Source: Rhodanobacter denitrificans (lineage in GTDB: Bacteria > Pseudomonadota > Gammaproteobacteria > Xanthomonadales > Rhodanobacteraceae). From it: a stretch of DNA of 64,000 nucleotides. Positions within the stretch are counted from its first letter, which is position 1; each line of letters begins with the position of its first letter. Under the pieces are notes generated by a model. That model searched no databases and was not told the origin of the DNA. It saw only the letters and a list, made by a program, of their open reading frames with translations. Shown here one piece after another: positions 51,919 through 61,221 of this stretch. A program made the translations under genes and the position numbers. Location of the stretch: assembly GCF_003335105.1 (NCBI RefSeq), contig NZ_QFWQ01000001.1:1-64000 (forward strand), read 5' to 3'.

Positions 51919-54900
51919 ATGAACACACCAATGCAACTCAGAAAGAAGCTGCTCGCAAGCCTGATCAACGCCACGGTGATCGCGGTGGCTGGCGCGCCGA
52001 TGCTGTCGTGGGCACAGACCTCCGACGCCAACCTGCGCGGCAAGGCCGCGGCCAGCGCCACGATCACCGCGCGCAACGTCGCCACCGGCAGCACCCGGCG
52101 CACCACGGCCGGCGCCGACGGCGGCTACACGCTGGTCGGCCTGCCGCCTGGCACCTACCAGGTCGACGCCGGGCCGGGCACCGCACGCACGGTCACCCTG
52201 ACGGTCGCCTCGACCGCCACGCTGGACCTGAGCGCCGCGGCACCGGCCGTGTCGACGGCGAACGCGACCACGCTTTCCGGCGTCACGGTCAGCGCAGCCA
52301 CGCTGACGGAGGTGAAGACTTCCGAGATGGGCTCGACGATTTCGCTGCACCAGATCAACACGATCCCGCAGGTTTCGCGCAACTTCCTGGAGTTCGCCGA
52401 CACCGTGCCGGGCATGGTGTTCAACGTCGACTCCTCCGGCCACACCTCGCTGCGCGGCGGCGCGCAGAACAACAGCTCGGTCAACGTCTACATCGACGGC
52501 GTGGGCCAGAAGAGCTACGTCAAGGAAGGCGGCGTCAGCGGCCAGTTCGCCAGCCAGGGCAATCCGTTCCCGCAGCTGGCGATCGGCGAATACAAGGTGA
52601 TCACCTCGAACTACAAGGCCGAGTACGACCAGATCTCCAGCGCCGCGGTCACCGCCGACACCAAGTCCGGCACCAACGAGTTCCACGGCGAGGTGTTCGG
52701 CACCTACACCAACGACTCGATGCGCGCGCGCACGCCTTCGGAAAATGACGCGGGCAAGAAGACCAAGTCGCACGAGAAGGAGTACGGCTTCGCGATCGGC
52801 GGCCCGATCATCAAGGACCAGATGCATTTCTTCTTCACCTATGAGGCGAAGAAGTTCGACACGCCGATCACGGTGACGCCGGGCGTCACCGGCACGGCCG
52901 CGTTCCTGCCGGCCAGCGCCTCCGCGCAGCTGGGCCCGGCCAGCCTGCCGTTCAACGAGGATCTCTACTTCGGCAAGATCGACTGGGAGCCGACCGACCG
53001 CGACCGCTTCGAGCTGAGCGCGCAGCTGCGCAAGGAAGGCCAGTACGACAACATCGGCAACCAGACCGCCGCCTCCGCCGGCATCGACGCGATCAACCGC
53101 GACACGCGCATCGCGGCGCGCTGGCAGCACAGCGGCGACTCGTACTTCAACGAACTCCTGTTCACCCACGAGAACGCCTACAACAACCCGACCCCGCTGC
53201 ATTTCGCCGACGGCGCGGCCTACACCTGGGCGCCGCAGCAGGACGCCACGATCCTGATCACCGGTTCGGCGAACGCGCTGGCGACGCAGAAGAAAGGCCA
53301 GAAGGGTCCGGCGATCCAGGACGACCTGACGCTCAACGACCTCAGCTGGTACGGCGACCACGTCATCAAGATGGGCGTGAAGTACAAGAAGGTGGACCTG
53401 AACGCGCAGGATGCCGGCAACAGCAACCCGCAGTTCACCTACAACGTCGATCCGACCGGCACTGCGGCGACGCCGTACAAGGTGTTCTTCCCCAACCCGG
53501 TACCCGGCCTGAGCCCGGTGGCCAGGTCGAGCGACAAGCAGTTCGGCACGTATATCCAGGACGACTGGGCGGTCAACGACAAGCTCACGCTGAACCTCGG
53601 CGTGCGCTGGGATTACGAGAAGAACCCGTCCTACCTCAACTACGTCACACCGGCCAACGTGCTGGCGGCGCTCAACGGCCCGAACCCCGATCCGAGCGCG
53701 CCGGCCGGGCAGACCTACGCCCAGGCCCTTGCGCTGGGCGGCGTGAACGTCAACGACTACATCAGCAACGGCCACAACCGCAAGGGTTACAAGGGCGAGA
53801 TCCAGCCGCGACTGGGCTTCTCCTACGACCTCGACGCCGACCAGCAGCACGTGATCTTCGGCGGCGCCGGCCGCGCCTACGACCGCGACCTGTACGACTA
53901 CCTGCAACTGGAGCAGACCAAGTCGGCGCTGCCGCAGCTCACCGTGTATTTCCAGGATCCCGCCACCGGGCTGTGCCACAACAACGGTACGCCCTGCTTC
54001 GCCTGGGACCCGAAGTACCAGAACAATCTCGGCGCGCTGCAGGCGCTGGTCGCCTCCAGCAACACCGGCCAGGAAGTGGATGCGATCAACAACCACCTGA
54101 AGGCGCCGTATTCCGACCAGTTCAGCCTCGGCATGCGCAACAAGATCGGCGACTGGAACACCAGCGCGGCGATTTCGCGCATCCTCAGCCACGACGGCTT
54201 CGCGTTCACCCTGGGCAACCGCTATCCGGACGGCGCGTTCTTCAAGAACGGCAGCCAGCCGTGGGGCAACGGCGTGCCGGGCTTCGGCCCGTTGATCATC
54301 GGCAACAACGGCATCGCGACGCGCACCACCCAGCTGCTGCTGTCGGCGGAGAAGCCGTACACGAAGGAATCCGGCTGGGGCACCACGTTCGCCTACACCT
54401 ACACGCGGGCGAAGCAGAACCGGGACATCAACGAGCACTACTCGTTCGACGAGGCGACGATCCACCAGTACCCATTCGTCGATTCCAACGCCGCCGCCCG
54501 GCACCGCTTCGTCGCCACCGGCACGATCGACGTGCCGTGGGGCATCACGCTGTCGGCCAAGCTGACCCTGGCTACGCCGATCCCGTTCAACGACATCGCC
54601 TGCTACGGCGTGACCTATCCAAACGGCAGCGGCTGCATTCCGATGGCGGCCACGCCGGGAGGCAACGGCAAGTTCCTGGTCGGCGGCAAGGTGTTCGGTT
54701 ACCGCGACATCGACTTCCAGGCAACCAAGGACTTCGACCTTGGCCACGGCCTCAAGCTCTACGGCCGCTTCGACGTGCTCAACGTCTTCAACTTCAGGAA
54801 CTACACGGACATCCTGGCCAACTGGGGCTCCAACGGTGTGGCGAACCCGAACCCCGTGATGTACAACCCGACCGGCAACATCACCTTCGTGCCGCGCACG

Positions 54901-54930
54901 CTCAAGCTCACGATCGGCATGAAGTTCTGA
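51919..54930 (+). CDS. TonB-dependent outer-membrane receptor (carboxypeptidase-regulatory N-domain type)
   Basis: Energy-dependent import of an oligosaccharide across the outer membrane. The product is 1003 residues. A signal peptide ends near SWAQ. A short beta-sandwich (residues ~35-110, VATGSTRRTTAGADGGYTLVGLPPGTYQV) precedes the plug domain (ISLHQINTIPQVSRNFLEFADTVPGM, then VNVYIDGVGQ). The rest is a 22-strand-type barrel ending in LTIGMKF with the terminal Phe. ATG 51919 has GGGAGGG upstream. The N-terminal extension suggests the Oar-like class. It is followed by a strong terminator. Confidence 0.92.
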   Translation: MNTPMQLRKKLLASLINATVIAVAGAPMLSWAQTSDANLRGKAAASATITARNVATGSTRRTTAGADGGYTLVGLPPGTYQVDAGPGTARTVTLTVASTATLDLSAAAPAVSTANATTLSGVTVSAATLTEVKTSEMGSTISLHQINTIPQVSRNFLEFADTVPGMVFNVDSSGHTSLRGGAQNNSSVNVYIDGVGQKSYVKEGGVSGQFASQGNPFPQLAIGEYKVITSNYKAEYDQISSAAVTADTKSGTNEFHGEVFGTYTNDSMRARTPSENDAGKKTKSHEKEYGFAIGGPIIKDQMHFFFTYEAKKFDTPITVTPGVTGTAAFLPASASAQLGPASLPFNEDLYFGKIDWEPTDRDRFELSAQLRKEGQYDNIGNQTAASAGIDAINRDTRIAARWQHSGDSYFNELLFTHENAYNNPTPLHFADGAAYTWAPQQDATILITGSANALATQKKGQKGPAIQDDLTLNDLSWYGDHVIKMGVKYKKVDLNAQDAGNSNPQFTYNVDPTGTAATPYKVFFPNPVPGLSPVARSSDKQFGTYIQDDWAVNDKLTLNLGVRWDYEKNPSYLNYVTPANVLAALNGPNPDPSAPAGQTYAQALALGGVNVNDYISNGHNRKGYKGEIQPRLGFSYDLDADQQHVIFGGAGRAYDRDLYDYLQLEQTKSALPQLTVYFQDPATGLCHNNGTPCFAWDPKYQNNLGALQALVASSNTGQEVDAINNHLKAPYSDQFSLGMRNKIGDWNTSAAISRILSHDGFAFTLGNRYPDGAFFKNGSQPWGNGVPGFGPLIIGNNGIATRTTQLLLSAEKPYTKESGWGTTFAYTYTRAKQNRDINEHYSFDEATIHQYPFVDSNAAARHRFVATGTIDVPWGITLSAKLTLATPIPFNDIACYGVTYPNGSGCIPMAATPGGNGKFLVGGKVFGYRDIDFQATKDFDLGHGLKLYGRFDVLNVFNFRNYTDILANWGSNGVANPNPVMYNPTGNITFVPRTLKLTIGMKF

Positions 54931-54972
54931 CGCCACATCCGATGGCATCGAGGCGACGATAGAGGCAGCACC

Positions 54973-55006
54973 GCAAAGCCCGCTCCCCTCGCGGGCTTTG
55001 CTTTTT
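54973..55006 (+). terminator. Rho-independent terminator after the TonB receptor gene
   Basis: GCAAAGCCCGC (54973-54983) pairs with GCGGGCTTTGC (54991-55001), loop of 7, followed by TTTTT. The perfect 11-bp stem should cut most transcription before the downstream genes. Confidence 0.88.
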
Positions 55007-55031
55007 CCACCCGACCCCATCACAGGTTCCC

Positions 55032-56552
55032 ATGACCGATCCGCGCATCAGGAACATCGTCATCGTCGGCGGCGGCACTGCCGGCTGGATGGCCGCCGCC
55101 GCCTTCGCCAAGGTCCTCGACGCCGGCTGTTCGATCCGCCTGGTGGAGTCGGAGGAGATCGGCACGGTCGGCGTGGGCGAGGGTACCGTGCCGCACCTCA
55201 AGCTGTTCAACAACCTGCTCGGCATCGACGACGTCGAGTTCGTGCGGAACACCCAGGGCACGTTCAAGCTCGGCGTGCAGTTCAACGACTGGGGCCGGCT
55301 CGGCGACAGCTACGTGCACGGCTTCGGCACGATCGGCCACGACGTCGGCCTGCTGCCGTTCCACCAGTACTGGATCAAGGCGCGCCAGTCCGGCAAGGCG
55401 GACGAGATCGGCGCGTACTCGCTGAACACGGTGGCCGCGCCGCGCGGCCGCTTCATGCCGTCGGCCAGCGACGCGCCGCCGGGCTCGCCGCTGGCCAACG
55501 TCGCCTACGCCTACCATTTCGATGCCGGCCGCTACGCGCGCTTCCTGCGCAGCTACGCCGAGCAGCGCGGCGTGCGCCGCACCGAAGGCAAGGTGGCGCA
55601 GACCGTACTGCGGGCAGGCGACGGCTTCGTCGAGGCGATCGTGCTGGAAAACGGCGAACGCATCGAGGGCGAACTGTTCATCGACTGCTCCGGTTTCCGC
55701 GGCCTGCTGATCGAGCAGGCGCTGCACACCGGCTACCTCGATTTCAGCCACTGGCTGCCATGCGACCGCGCGCTGGCAGTGGCCTGCGAGAAGGTCGGCC
55801 CGCCGACGCCGTACACCCGCGCGTCGGCACGGCCGGCGGGCTGGCAGTGGCGCATCCCGCTGCAGCACCGCACCGGCAACGGCTATGTGTATTCCAGCGC
55901 CCACGTCAGCGACGATGAGGCCGCCGCCACCCTGCTCGGCCACCTCGACGGCGCGCCGATGGGCGAACCGCGGCTGCTGCGCTTCACCACCGGCGTGCGG
56001 CGGCAGGCCTGGAACCGCAACGTGGTCGCGCTGGGCCTGGCCGGCGGCTTCCTGGAACCGCTGGAATCGACCAGCATCTACATGATCCAGTCCGCCATCG
56101 CGCGCCTGCTCAACCTGTTCCCGCGGCGCGATTTCAGCCCGGTGCTGACCGAACGCTACAACGCGCAGTCGCGCTTCGAGTACGAGCACATCCGCGATTT
56201 CCTGATCCTGCACTACCACGCCACCGAACGCGACGACACGCCGTTCTGGAACCAGTGCCGCACGATGTCGATCCCACCGCAGCTGGCGGACAACATCCGC
56301 CTGTTCCGTGACAGCGGCCGCTTCTTCCGTGACGGCGAGGAGATGTTCGCTACCCCGAGCTGGGTACAGGTGATGCTGGGTCAGCGCATCGCACCGCAGG
56401 GCTACCACCCGCTGGTCGACCAGATGCCCGACGCGGAGCTGGCCGGGTTCATGGCCAGCGTCAGCCACGTGGTCGCCAGCTGCGTCGAGGTGATGCCGGC
56501 GCACCAGGCCTTCATCGACCGCTGCTGCACGGCACCGGCCATGGTCGCCTGA
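55032..56552 (+). CDS. Flavin-dependent tryptophan-halogenase-family protein
   Basis: The product is 506 residues. The FAD-binding motif GGGTAGW is at 13-19, followed by VESEEIGTVGVGEGTVPHLK, which includes the lysine position conserved in flavin halogenases. GWQWRIPLQHRTGNGYVYSS, WNRNVVALGLAGGFLEPLESTSIY (FAD ribityl region) and a late FATPSWVQVMLGQR also fit. In Xanthomonadales and Caulobacter relatives such genes commonly sit beside sugar TonB receptors. The natural substrate there is not established, so a sugar-locus oxidoreductase or halogenase role is open. Starts 26 bp after the terminator. Confidence 0.88.
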   Translation: MTDPRIRNIVIVGGGTAGWMAAAAFAKVLDAGCSIRLVESEEIGTVGVGEGTVPHLKLFNNLLGIDDVEFVRNTQGTFKLGVQFNDWGRLGDSYVHGFGTIGHDVGLLPFHQYWIKARQSGKADEIGAYSLNTVAAPRGRFMPSASDAPPGSPLANVAYAYHFDAGRYARFLRSYAEQRGVRRTEGKVAQTVLRAGDGFVEAIVLENGERIEGELFIDCSGFRGLLIEQALHTGYLDFSHWLPCDRALAVACEKVGPPTPYTRASARPAGWQWRIPLQHRTGNGYVYSSAHVSDDEAAATLLGHLDGAPMGEPRLLRFTTGVRRQAWNRNVVALGLAGGFLEPLESTSIYMIQSAIARLLNLFPRRDFSPVLTERYNAQSRFEYEHIRDFLILHYHATERDDTPFWNQCRTMSIPPQLADNIRLFRDSGRFFRDGEEMFATPSWVQVMLGQRIAPQGYHPLVDQMPDAELAGFMASVSHVVASCVEVMPAHQAFIDRCCTAPAMVA

Positions 56553-56625
56553 GGCACCCTCGGCGTCCCGGAGACCGCGCCGGGGTCGCGTCCGATACCT
56601 CCCCCGCAAGAGAGAGCGTTTCAGC

Positions 56626-58089
56626 ATGTCCAAGTCTTTTCGTATCCTGCGCGCCGTCGCCCTCACCGCCCTGCTCGCGTTCGGTGCCGGCTGGCAGGCG
56701 CCCGCTGCGGCGCGGCAACCGAGCCCCGGCTATACCGAGCTGCCGGCCCGGCAGCAGGCGCTGGTCGACGATCTCCAGCGGCGCAGCTTCGACTGGTTCT
56801 GGCAGAGCGGCAATCCGCAGAACGGGCTGGTGCCCGACTCCTGGCCGAGCCAGTCGTTCTCCTCGATCGCCGCGGTGGGTTTCGGCCTGACCACGTACGG
56901 CATCGGCGTCGAGCGTCACTACATCACGCGCGAGCAGGCGGTCGAACGCACCCTGAAGACGCTGCGCTTCTTCGCCGATGCGCCGCAGAACGGCAGCGAG
57001 GACGACGCCAGCGGCTACCACGGCTTCTTCTACCACTTCCTCGACATGCACAGCGGCAAGCGCTTCGCGCGCTGGACCGAGCTGTCCAGCGTGGATACCA
57101 CCCTGCTGCTCGGCGGCGTGCTGTTCGCGCAGTCGTACTACGACCGCGACACGCCGCAGGAGCGCGAGATCCGCCAGCTCGCCGACACCATCTACCGCCG
57201 CGTCGACTGGCCGTGGATGCAGCCGCGCCGGCCGCTGATCAGCATGGGCTGGACACCGGGCGGCCGGTTCATCCCGGTCGACTGGAAGGGCTACAACGAG
57301 GGCATGCTGGTCTACATCCTCGCGCTGGGCTCGCCGACCCACCCGGTCGGGCCGGACGCGTGGACGGCGTGGCTGTCCACCAACCACCTTACCTGGGGTA
57401 CCTTCCAGGGCCAGACCTTCCTCAACTTCGCGCCGATGTTCGGCCACCAGTACAGCCAGAGCTGGGTCGACTTCCGCGGCATCCGCGACGCCTGGAGCCG
57501 CGAGCACGATCTCGACTATTTCGAGAACAGCCGCCGCGCCACCTACGCGCAGCGCAGCTACGCGATCGCCAACCCCGGCCACTGGACCGGCTACGGCGCC
57601 AACGTATGGGGCCTCACCGCCAGCAACGGCCCCGGCGGCCTGGTCGTGAAAGGCGCCGACGGCGAGCGCACGTTCCACGGCTACACCGCGCGCGGCGCCG
57701 GGCTCGACTACATCACCGACGACGGCACCATCGCGCCGACCGCGGCCGCCGGCTCGATCGCGTTCGCGCCGGAGATCGTGATCCCCGCGCTGACGACCAT
57801 GAAGCAACGCTACGGCAAATACATCTATGACGACTACGGCTTCGTCGACGCCTTCAACCTCAGCTTCCACACGCCCACCACGCTGCGCACCGGCAAACTG
57901 GTGCCCGGGCTGGGCTGGGTCGACAGCCTGCAGCTGGGCATCGACCAGGGCCCGATCGTGCTGATGATCGAGAACTGGCGCAACGGCTTCGTGTGGAACG
58001 TGATGAAGAAGAATCCGTACATCCGCAAGGGGCTCGAGCGCGCCGGCTTCGAAGGCGGCTGGCTGGGCGCGGGGGCCGCGGAAAGATGA
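56626..58089 (+). CDS. Glycoamylase-like / GH144-type glucanase, exported
   Basis: The product is 487 residues. A signal peptide ends near APAAARQ, so the enzyme is periplasmic or exported. The alpha/alpha-barrel family signature includes RRSFDWFWQSGNPQNGLVPDSW, VGFGLTTYGIGVER, SSVDTTLLLGGVLFA, WKGYNEGMLVYILALGSP and DFRGIRDAWSREHDLDYFENSRRAT. This is the glycoamylase-like (PF10091-type) family, which includes GH144 endo-beta-1,2-glucanases. Beta-1,2-glucan is therefore a plausible substrate (inference). The stop overlaps the binding-protein start (ATGA). Confidence 0.86.
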   Translation: MSKSFRILRAVALTALLAFGAGWQAPAAARQPSPGYTELPARQQALVDDLQRRSFDWFWQSGNPQNGLVPDSWPSQSFSSIAAVGFGLTTYGIGVERHYITREQAVERTLKTLRFFADAPQNGSEDDASGYHGFFYHFLDMHSGKRFARWTELSSVDTTLLLGGVLFAQSYYDRDTPQEREIRQLADTIYRRVDWPWMQPRRPLISMGWTPGGRFIPVDWKGYNEGMLVYILALGSPTHPVGPDAWTAWLSTNHLTWGTFQGQTFLNFAPMFGHQYSQSWVDFRGIRDAWSREHDLDYFENSRRATYAQRSYAIANPGHWTGYGANVWGLTASNGPGGLVVKGADGERTFHGYTARGAGLDYITDDGTIAPTAAAGSIAFAPEIVIPALTTMKQRYGKYIYDDYGFVDAFNLSFHTPTTLRTGKLVPGLGWVDSLQLGIDQGPIVLMIENWRNGFVWNVMKKNPYIRKGLERAGFEGGWLGAGAAER

Positions 58090-59402
58090 CGGCGGGCACG
58101 CGTCCGCAGCGATTGCGGCGCGGCCGGTGGCTGGCCGCCGCCGCCCTGTGCGGCGCGTGGCTGGGGGGCTGCGCACCGGCGCCACCAGGGCAGGAGCTCA
58201 CGTTCTGGACGATCGGCCGCGAAGGCGAGGCGATCGTCCAGCTGCTGCCGGCGTTCGAGCGCGCGCACCCGGGCATCCAGGTGAAGGTGCAGCAGCTGCC
58301 GCTGACCGCAGCGCACCAGAAGCTGCTCACCGCCTTCGCCGGCGGCTCCACGCCGGATTTGAGCCAGCTCGGCAACACCTGGCTGCCCGAGCTGGCGGCG
58401 CTGCACGCGCTGGAACCGCTGCAGGCACGCGTGGATCGCTCCGCGGTGGTGCGGCCGGACGACTATTTCACGAGCATCTGGGCCACCAACGTGATCGACG
58501 GCACGCTGCTCGGCGTGCCGTGGTACGTCGACACCCGGCTGCTGTTCTACCGTCGCGACCTGCTCCGGCAGGCTGGTTTCCGTGCCCCGCCGCGCAACTG
58601 GGAGGAGTGGCGGCGCCAGCTTGCCGCGCTGAGCGACCCGCCGCGGCACCGCTACGCCATCCTGCTGCCGACCAACGAGTACGAGCAGCTGATGTCGCTG
58701 GCGCTGCAGCAACCCGACCCGCTGCTGCGCGACGGCGACCGCTACGGCAACTTCGAGAGCGCCGGCTTCAAGCATGCACTGGCGTTCTATGTCGACACGT
58801 TCCGGCTGCAGCAGGCGCCGCCGATCAGCAACGTCGAGGCCGGCAACCCGTGGACGGAATTCGGCCGCGGCGTGTATGCGTTCTACCTGTCCGGGCCGTG
58901 GAACATCGGCGAGTTCCGTTCACGCCTGCCGGCGGCGCAGCAGGACGACTGGGCCACCGCGCCGCTGCCCGGTCCGCGCACCGCCGGCATCGGCGTGGCC
59001 GGTGGTTCCAGCCTGGTGATCTTCCGCGCCTCGAAGCACAAGGATGCCGCCTGGCAGCTGATCGAGTACCTGTCGCAACCGGCGGTGCAGCAGCGCTTCT
59101 ACGCCCTGCTCGGCGACCTGCCGCCGCGGCGCAGTTCGTGGCAGGACGGTGCGCTGCGCGACGACCCGAAGCTGCGCGCGTTCCGCGAACAGCTCGAGCA
59201 CGTCAGGCCCGCGCCGGCGGTGCCGGAATGGGAGCGCATCGCCAACGAGATGCAGCTGGTCGCCGCCGAGGCGATCGCCGGCCGGCTGACCATCGACCAG
59301 GCCGCCGCCGAGATCGACCGCCGGGCCGACGCGATCCTGGCCAAGCGCCGCTGGGTGCTCGACCATGCGGTACCCGCCCCGACCCGGGAGCATCCGCCAT
59401 GA
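58086..59402 (+). CDS. Sugar ABC transporter substrate-binding lipoprotein
   Basis: The product is 438 residues. An N-terminal Arg-rich region and a hydrophobic segment end in the lipobox LGGC. The family 1 extracellular-binding fold follows, with LTFWTIGREGEAIVQLLPAFERAHPGIQVKVQ (core FERAHPGIQVKVQ). The middle contains GVPWYVDTRLLFYRRDLL, and FAGGSTPDLSQLGNTW and GVAGGSSLVIFRASKHKDAAW also fit. It is tethered to the inner membrane and would deliver oligosaccharide to the two permeases that follow with ATGA overlaps. Confidence 0.92.
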   Translation: MTAGTRPQRLRRGRWLAAAALCGAWLGGCAPAPPGQELTFWTIGREGEAIVQLLPAFERAHPGIQVKVQQLPLTAAHQKLLTAFAGGSTPDLSQLGNTWLPELAALHALEPLQARVDRSAVVRPDDYFTSIWATNVIDGTLLGVPWYVDTRLLFYRRDLLRQAGFRAPPRNWEEWRRQLAALSDPPRHRYAILLPTNEYEQLMSLALQQPDPLLRDGDRYGNFESAGFKHALAFYVDTFRLQQAPPISNVEAGNPWTEFGRGVYAFYLSGPWNIGEFRSRLPAAQQDDWATAPLPGPRTAGIGVAGGSSLVIFRASKHKDAAWQLIEYLSQPAVQQRFYALLGDLPPRRSSWQDGALRDDPKLRAFREQLEHVRPAPAVPEWERIANEMQLVAAEAIAGRLTIDQAAAEIDRRADAILAKRRWVLDHAVPAPTREHPP

Positions 59403-60277
59403 ACCCGCCGCGCGCCGCCTGGCTGTTCCTCGCCCCGGCGCTGCTGGTGCTGGGCGTGTTCTTCCTGCTGCCGGTGCTGGGCGCACTGGTGCTCAGCCTC
59501 ACCGACTACGACCTCTACGCCTTGGCCGACCTGCACAACCTGCGCTTCGTGGCGCTGGGCAACTACTGGGAGCTGCTGCACCGCCCGCTGTTCTGGTCGG
59601 CGCTGGGCCACACGGTGTATTTCGTGGCGGTGGGCGTGCCGTTGTCGATGGGCGCCTCGCTGGGTGCGGCGATGCTGCTCAACTCGCCGCTGGCGCGCTG
59701 CAAGCCGCTGTTCCGCACCGCGCTGTTCGCCCCGGTGGTGACCACGGTGGTGGCGGTGGCGGTGATCTGGCGCTACCTGTTCAACACCCGGTACGGCATG
59801 GCGAACTACGTGCTGGGCCTGGTCGGCGTGCACCCGGTCGACTGGCTGGGCGATCCGCACTGGGCGATGCCGACGATCATCCTGTTCGCGGTGTGGAAGA
59901 ACTTCGGCTACAACATGGTCATCTTCCTGGCCGGGCTGCAGGCGATCCCGCCGGAGCTGTACGAAGCCGCGCGCATCGATGGCGCCTCGGCCTGGCGGCA
60001 GTTCCGCCACATCACCCTGCCGATGCTGAAACCGACCCTGCTGATGGTCGGCATCCTCACCGTGTCAGGCTATTTCCAGCTGTTCGCCGAGCCCTACGTG
60101 ATGACCGAGGGCGGCCCGCTGCAGAGCACGGTGAGCGTGCTGTACCTGATGTACGACGAGGGCTTCAAATGGTGGAACCTCGGCTCGGCCTCGGCGGTGG
60201 CGTTCCTGCTGTTCGTGATCATGTTCGCGGTGACCGCGCTGATGCTGAAGCTGTCGCGCCACGGAGAGGAGCCATGA
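59399..60277 (+). CDS. Sugar ABC transporter permease 1 (MalF/UgpA-like)
   Basis: The product is 292 residues with six predicted membrane segments, starting AAWLFLAPALLVLGVFFLLPVLGAL. The ABC-permease EAA loop is present as ELYEAARIDGASAWRQFRHITLPML. It overlaps the binding-protein gene and permease 2 by 4 bp each. No ATPase gene is in this operon; the UgpC-type ATPase at 20090-21181 is the nearest candidate. Confidence 0.93.
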   Translation: MNPPRAAWLFLAPALLVLGVFFLLPVLGALVLSLTDYDLYALADLHNLRFVALGNYWELLHRPLFWSALGHTVYFVAVGVPLSMGASLGAAMLLNSPLARCKPLFRTALFAPVVTTVVAVAVIWRYLFNTRYGMANYVLGLVGVHPVDWLGDPHWAMPTIILFAVWKNFGYNMVIFLAGLQAIPPELYEAARIDGASAWRQFRHITLPMLKPTLLMVGILTVSGYFQLFAEPYVMTEGGPLQSTVSVLYLMYDEGFKWWNLGSASAVAFLLFVIMFAVTALMLKLSRHGEEP

Positions 60278-61095
60278 ACCCGAGGCTGGCGAAGGCGCTG
60301 GTCAACGGGCTGCTGCTCGGCGGCGCGGTGGTCGCGCTGTTCCCGCTGCTGTGGATGCTGTCGGTGTCGTTCATGGCGCCGGGCGAGGCCGGCGCGCTGC
60401 CGCCGCCGCTGCTGCCGGCGCATCCCGGCTGGGCCAACTACCGCGAGCTGTTCCTGCGCGCCGGCATGGGCCGCTACCTGCTCAACAGTGTGCTGGTGTC
60501 CGGCGCGATCACGGCGCTCTCGCTGGTGTTCAACCTGATGGCCGGCTACGCCTTCGCCAAGCTGCGCTTCGCCGGCCGCGAGCGGCTGTTCCGCGCGCTG
60601 CTGGGCGCGCTGATGATCCCCACCCAGGTGGCCATGCTGCCGCTGTTCCTGCTGCTGAAGTACGCGGGGTTGGTCAACAGCTATGCCGGCGTGGTGATGC
60701 CGGGGATGGCCGCCGTATTCGGCATCTTCCTGGTGCGCCAGTACGCGCGCGGCATTCCCGACGAGCTGCTGGAGGCGGCGCGCATCGACGGTGCCGGCGA
60801 ATGGCGCATCTTCGTGCGGATCGTGCTGCCGCTGCTGAAGCCGATCATCGCGACGCTGGCGATCTTCAGCTTCCTCGCCGCGTGGAACGACTTCATGTGG
60901 CCGCTGATCGTGCTGACCGGGCAGGAGCACTACACGCTGCCGATCGGGCTCGCCTCACTGGCGCGCGAGCACGCGCAGGACAGCGAGCTGATGATGGCCG
61001 GCTCGGTGGTCACCGTGCTGCCGGTGCTGCTGCTGTTCCTGTCGCTGCAGCGCTACTACCTGCAAGGGCTGCTGCTGGGCAGCGTGAAGGGCTGA
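60274..61095 (+). CDS. Sugar ABC transporter permease 2 (MalG/UgpE-like)
   Basis: The product is 273 residues with six predicted membrane segments, starting ALVNGLLLGGAVVALFPLLWMLSVSFM. The EAA loop is ELLEAARIDGAGEWRIFVRIVLPLLKP. ATG 60274 overlaps the permease 1 stop (ATGA) and has GGAGAGGAG upstream. It is the last gene of the sugar operon and is followed by a strong hairpin terminator. Confidence 0.93.
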   Translation: MNPRLAKALVNGLLLGGAVVALFPLLWMLSVSFMAPGEAGALPPPLLPAHPGWANYRELFLRAGMGRYLLNSVLVSGAITALSLVFNLMAGYAFAKLRFAGRERLFRALLGALMIPTQVAMLPLFLLLKYAGLVNSYAGVVMPGMAAVFGIFLVRQYARGIPDELLEAARIDGAGEWRIFVRIVLPLLKPIIATLAIFSFLAAWNDFMWPLIVLTGQEHYTLPIGLASLAREHAQDSELMMAGSVVTVLPVLLLFLSLQRYYLQGLLLGSVKG

Positions 61096-61182
61096 ACCCA
61101 GGCACCGCGTTCCGCGTCCGGTTTCGTTGCTGGCGCCGTGGCGGCGTCCGTGCAGCCGGGCCGCCACGCTGCATATCGTCCG

Positions 61183-61208
61183 GCAGGAGCCCGCTTGCGG
61201 GCTCCTGC
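61183..61208. terminator. Bidirectional terminator between the sugar operon and the pirin gene
   Basis: GCAGGAGCCCGC (61183-61194) is complementary to GCGGGCTCCTGC (61197-61208), a 12-bp stem between convergent genes. There is no long T tract on either side. Confidence 0.6.
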
Positions 61209-61221
61209 ACGGTCGGCGATC

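Noticed and set aside
51673-55023. 1116-codon open frame on the minus strand opposite the TonB receptor
   Set aside because: Val/Arg/Ala-rich low-complexity shadow of a clear outer-membrane receptor gene; no start signal or domain.
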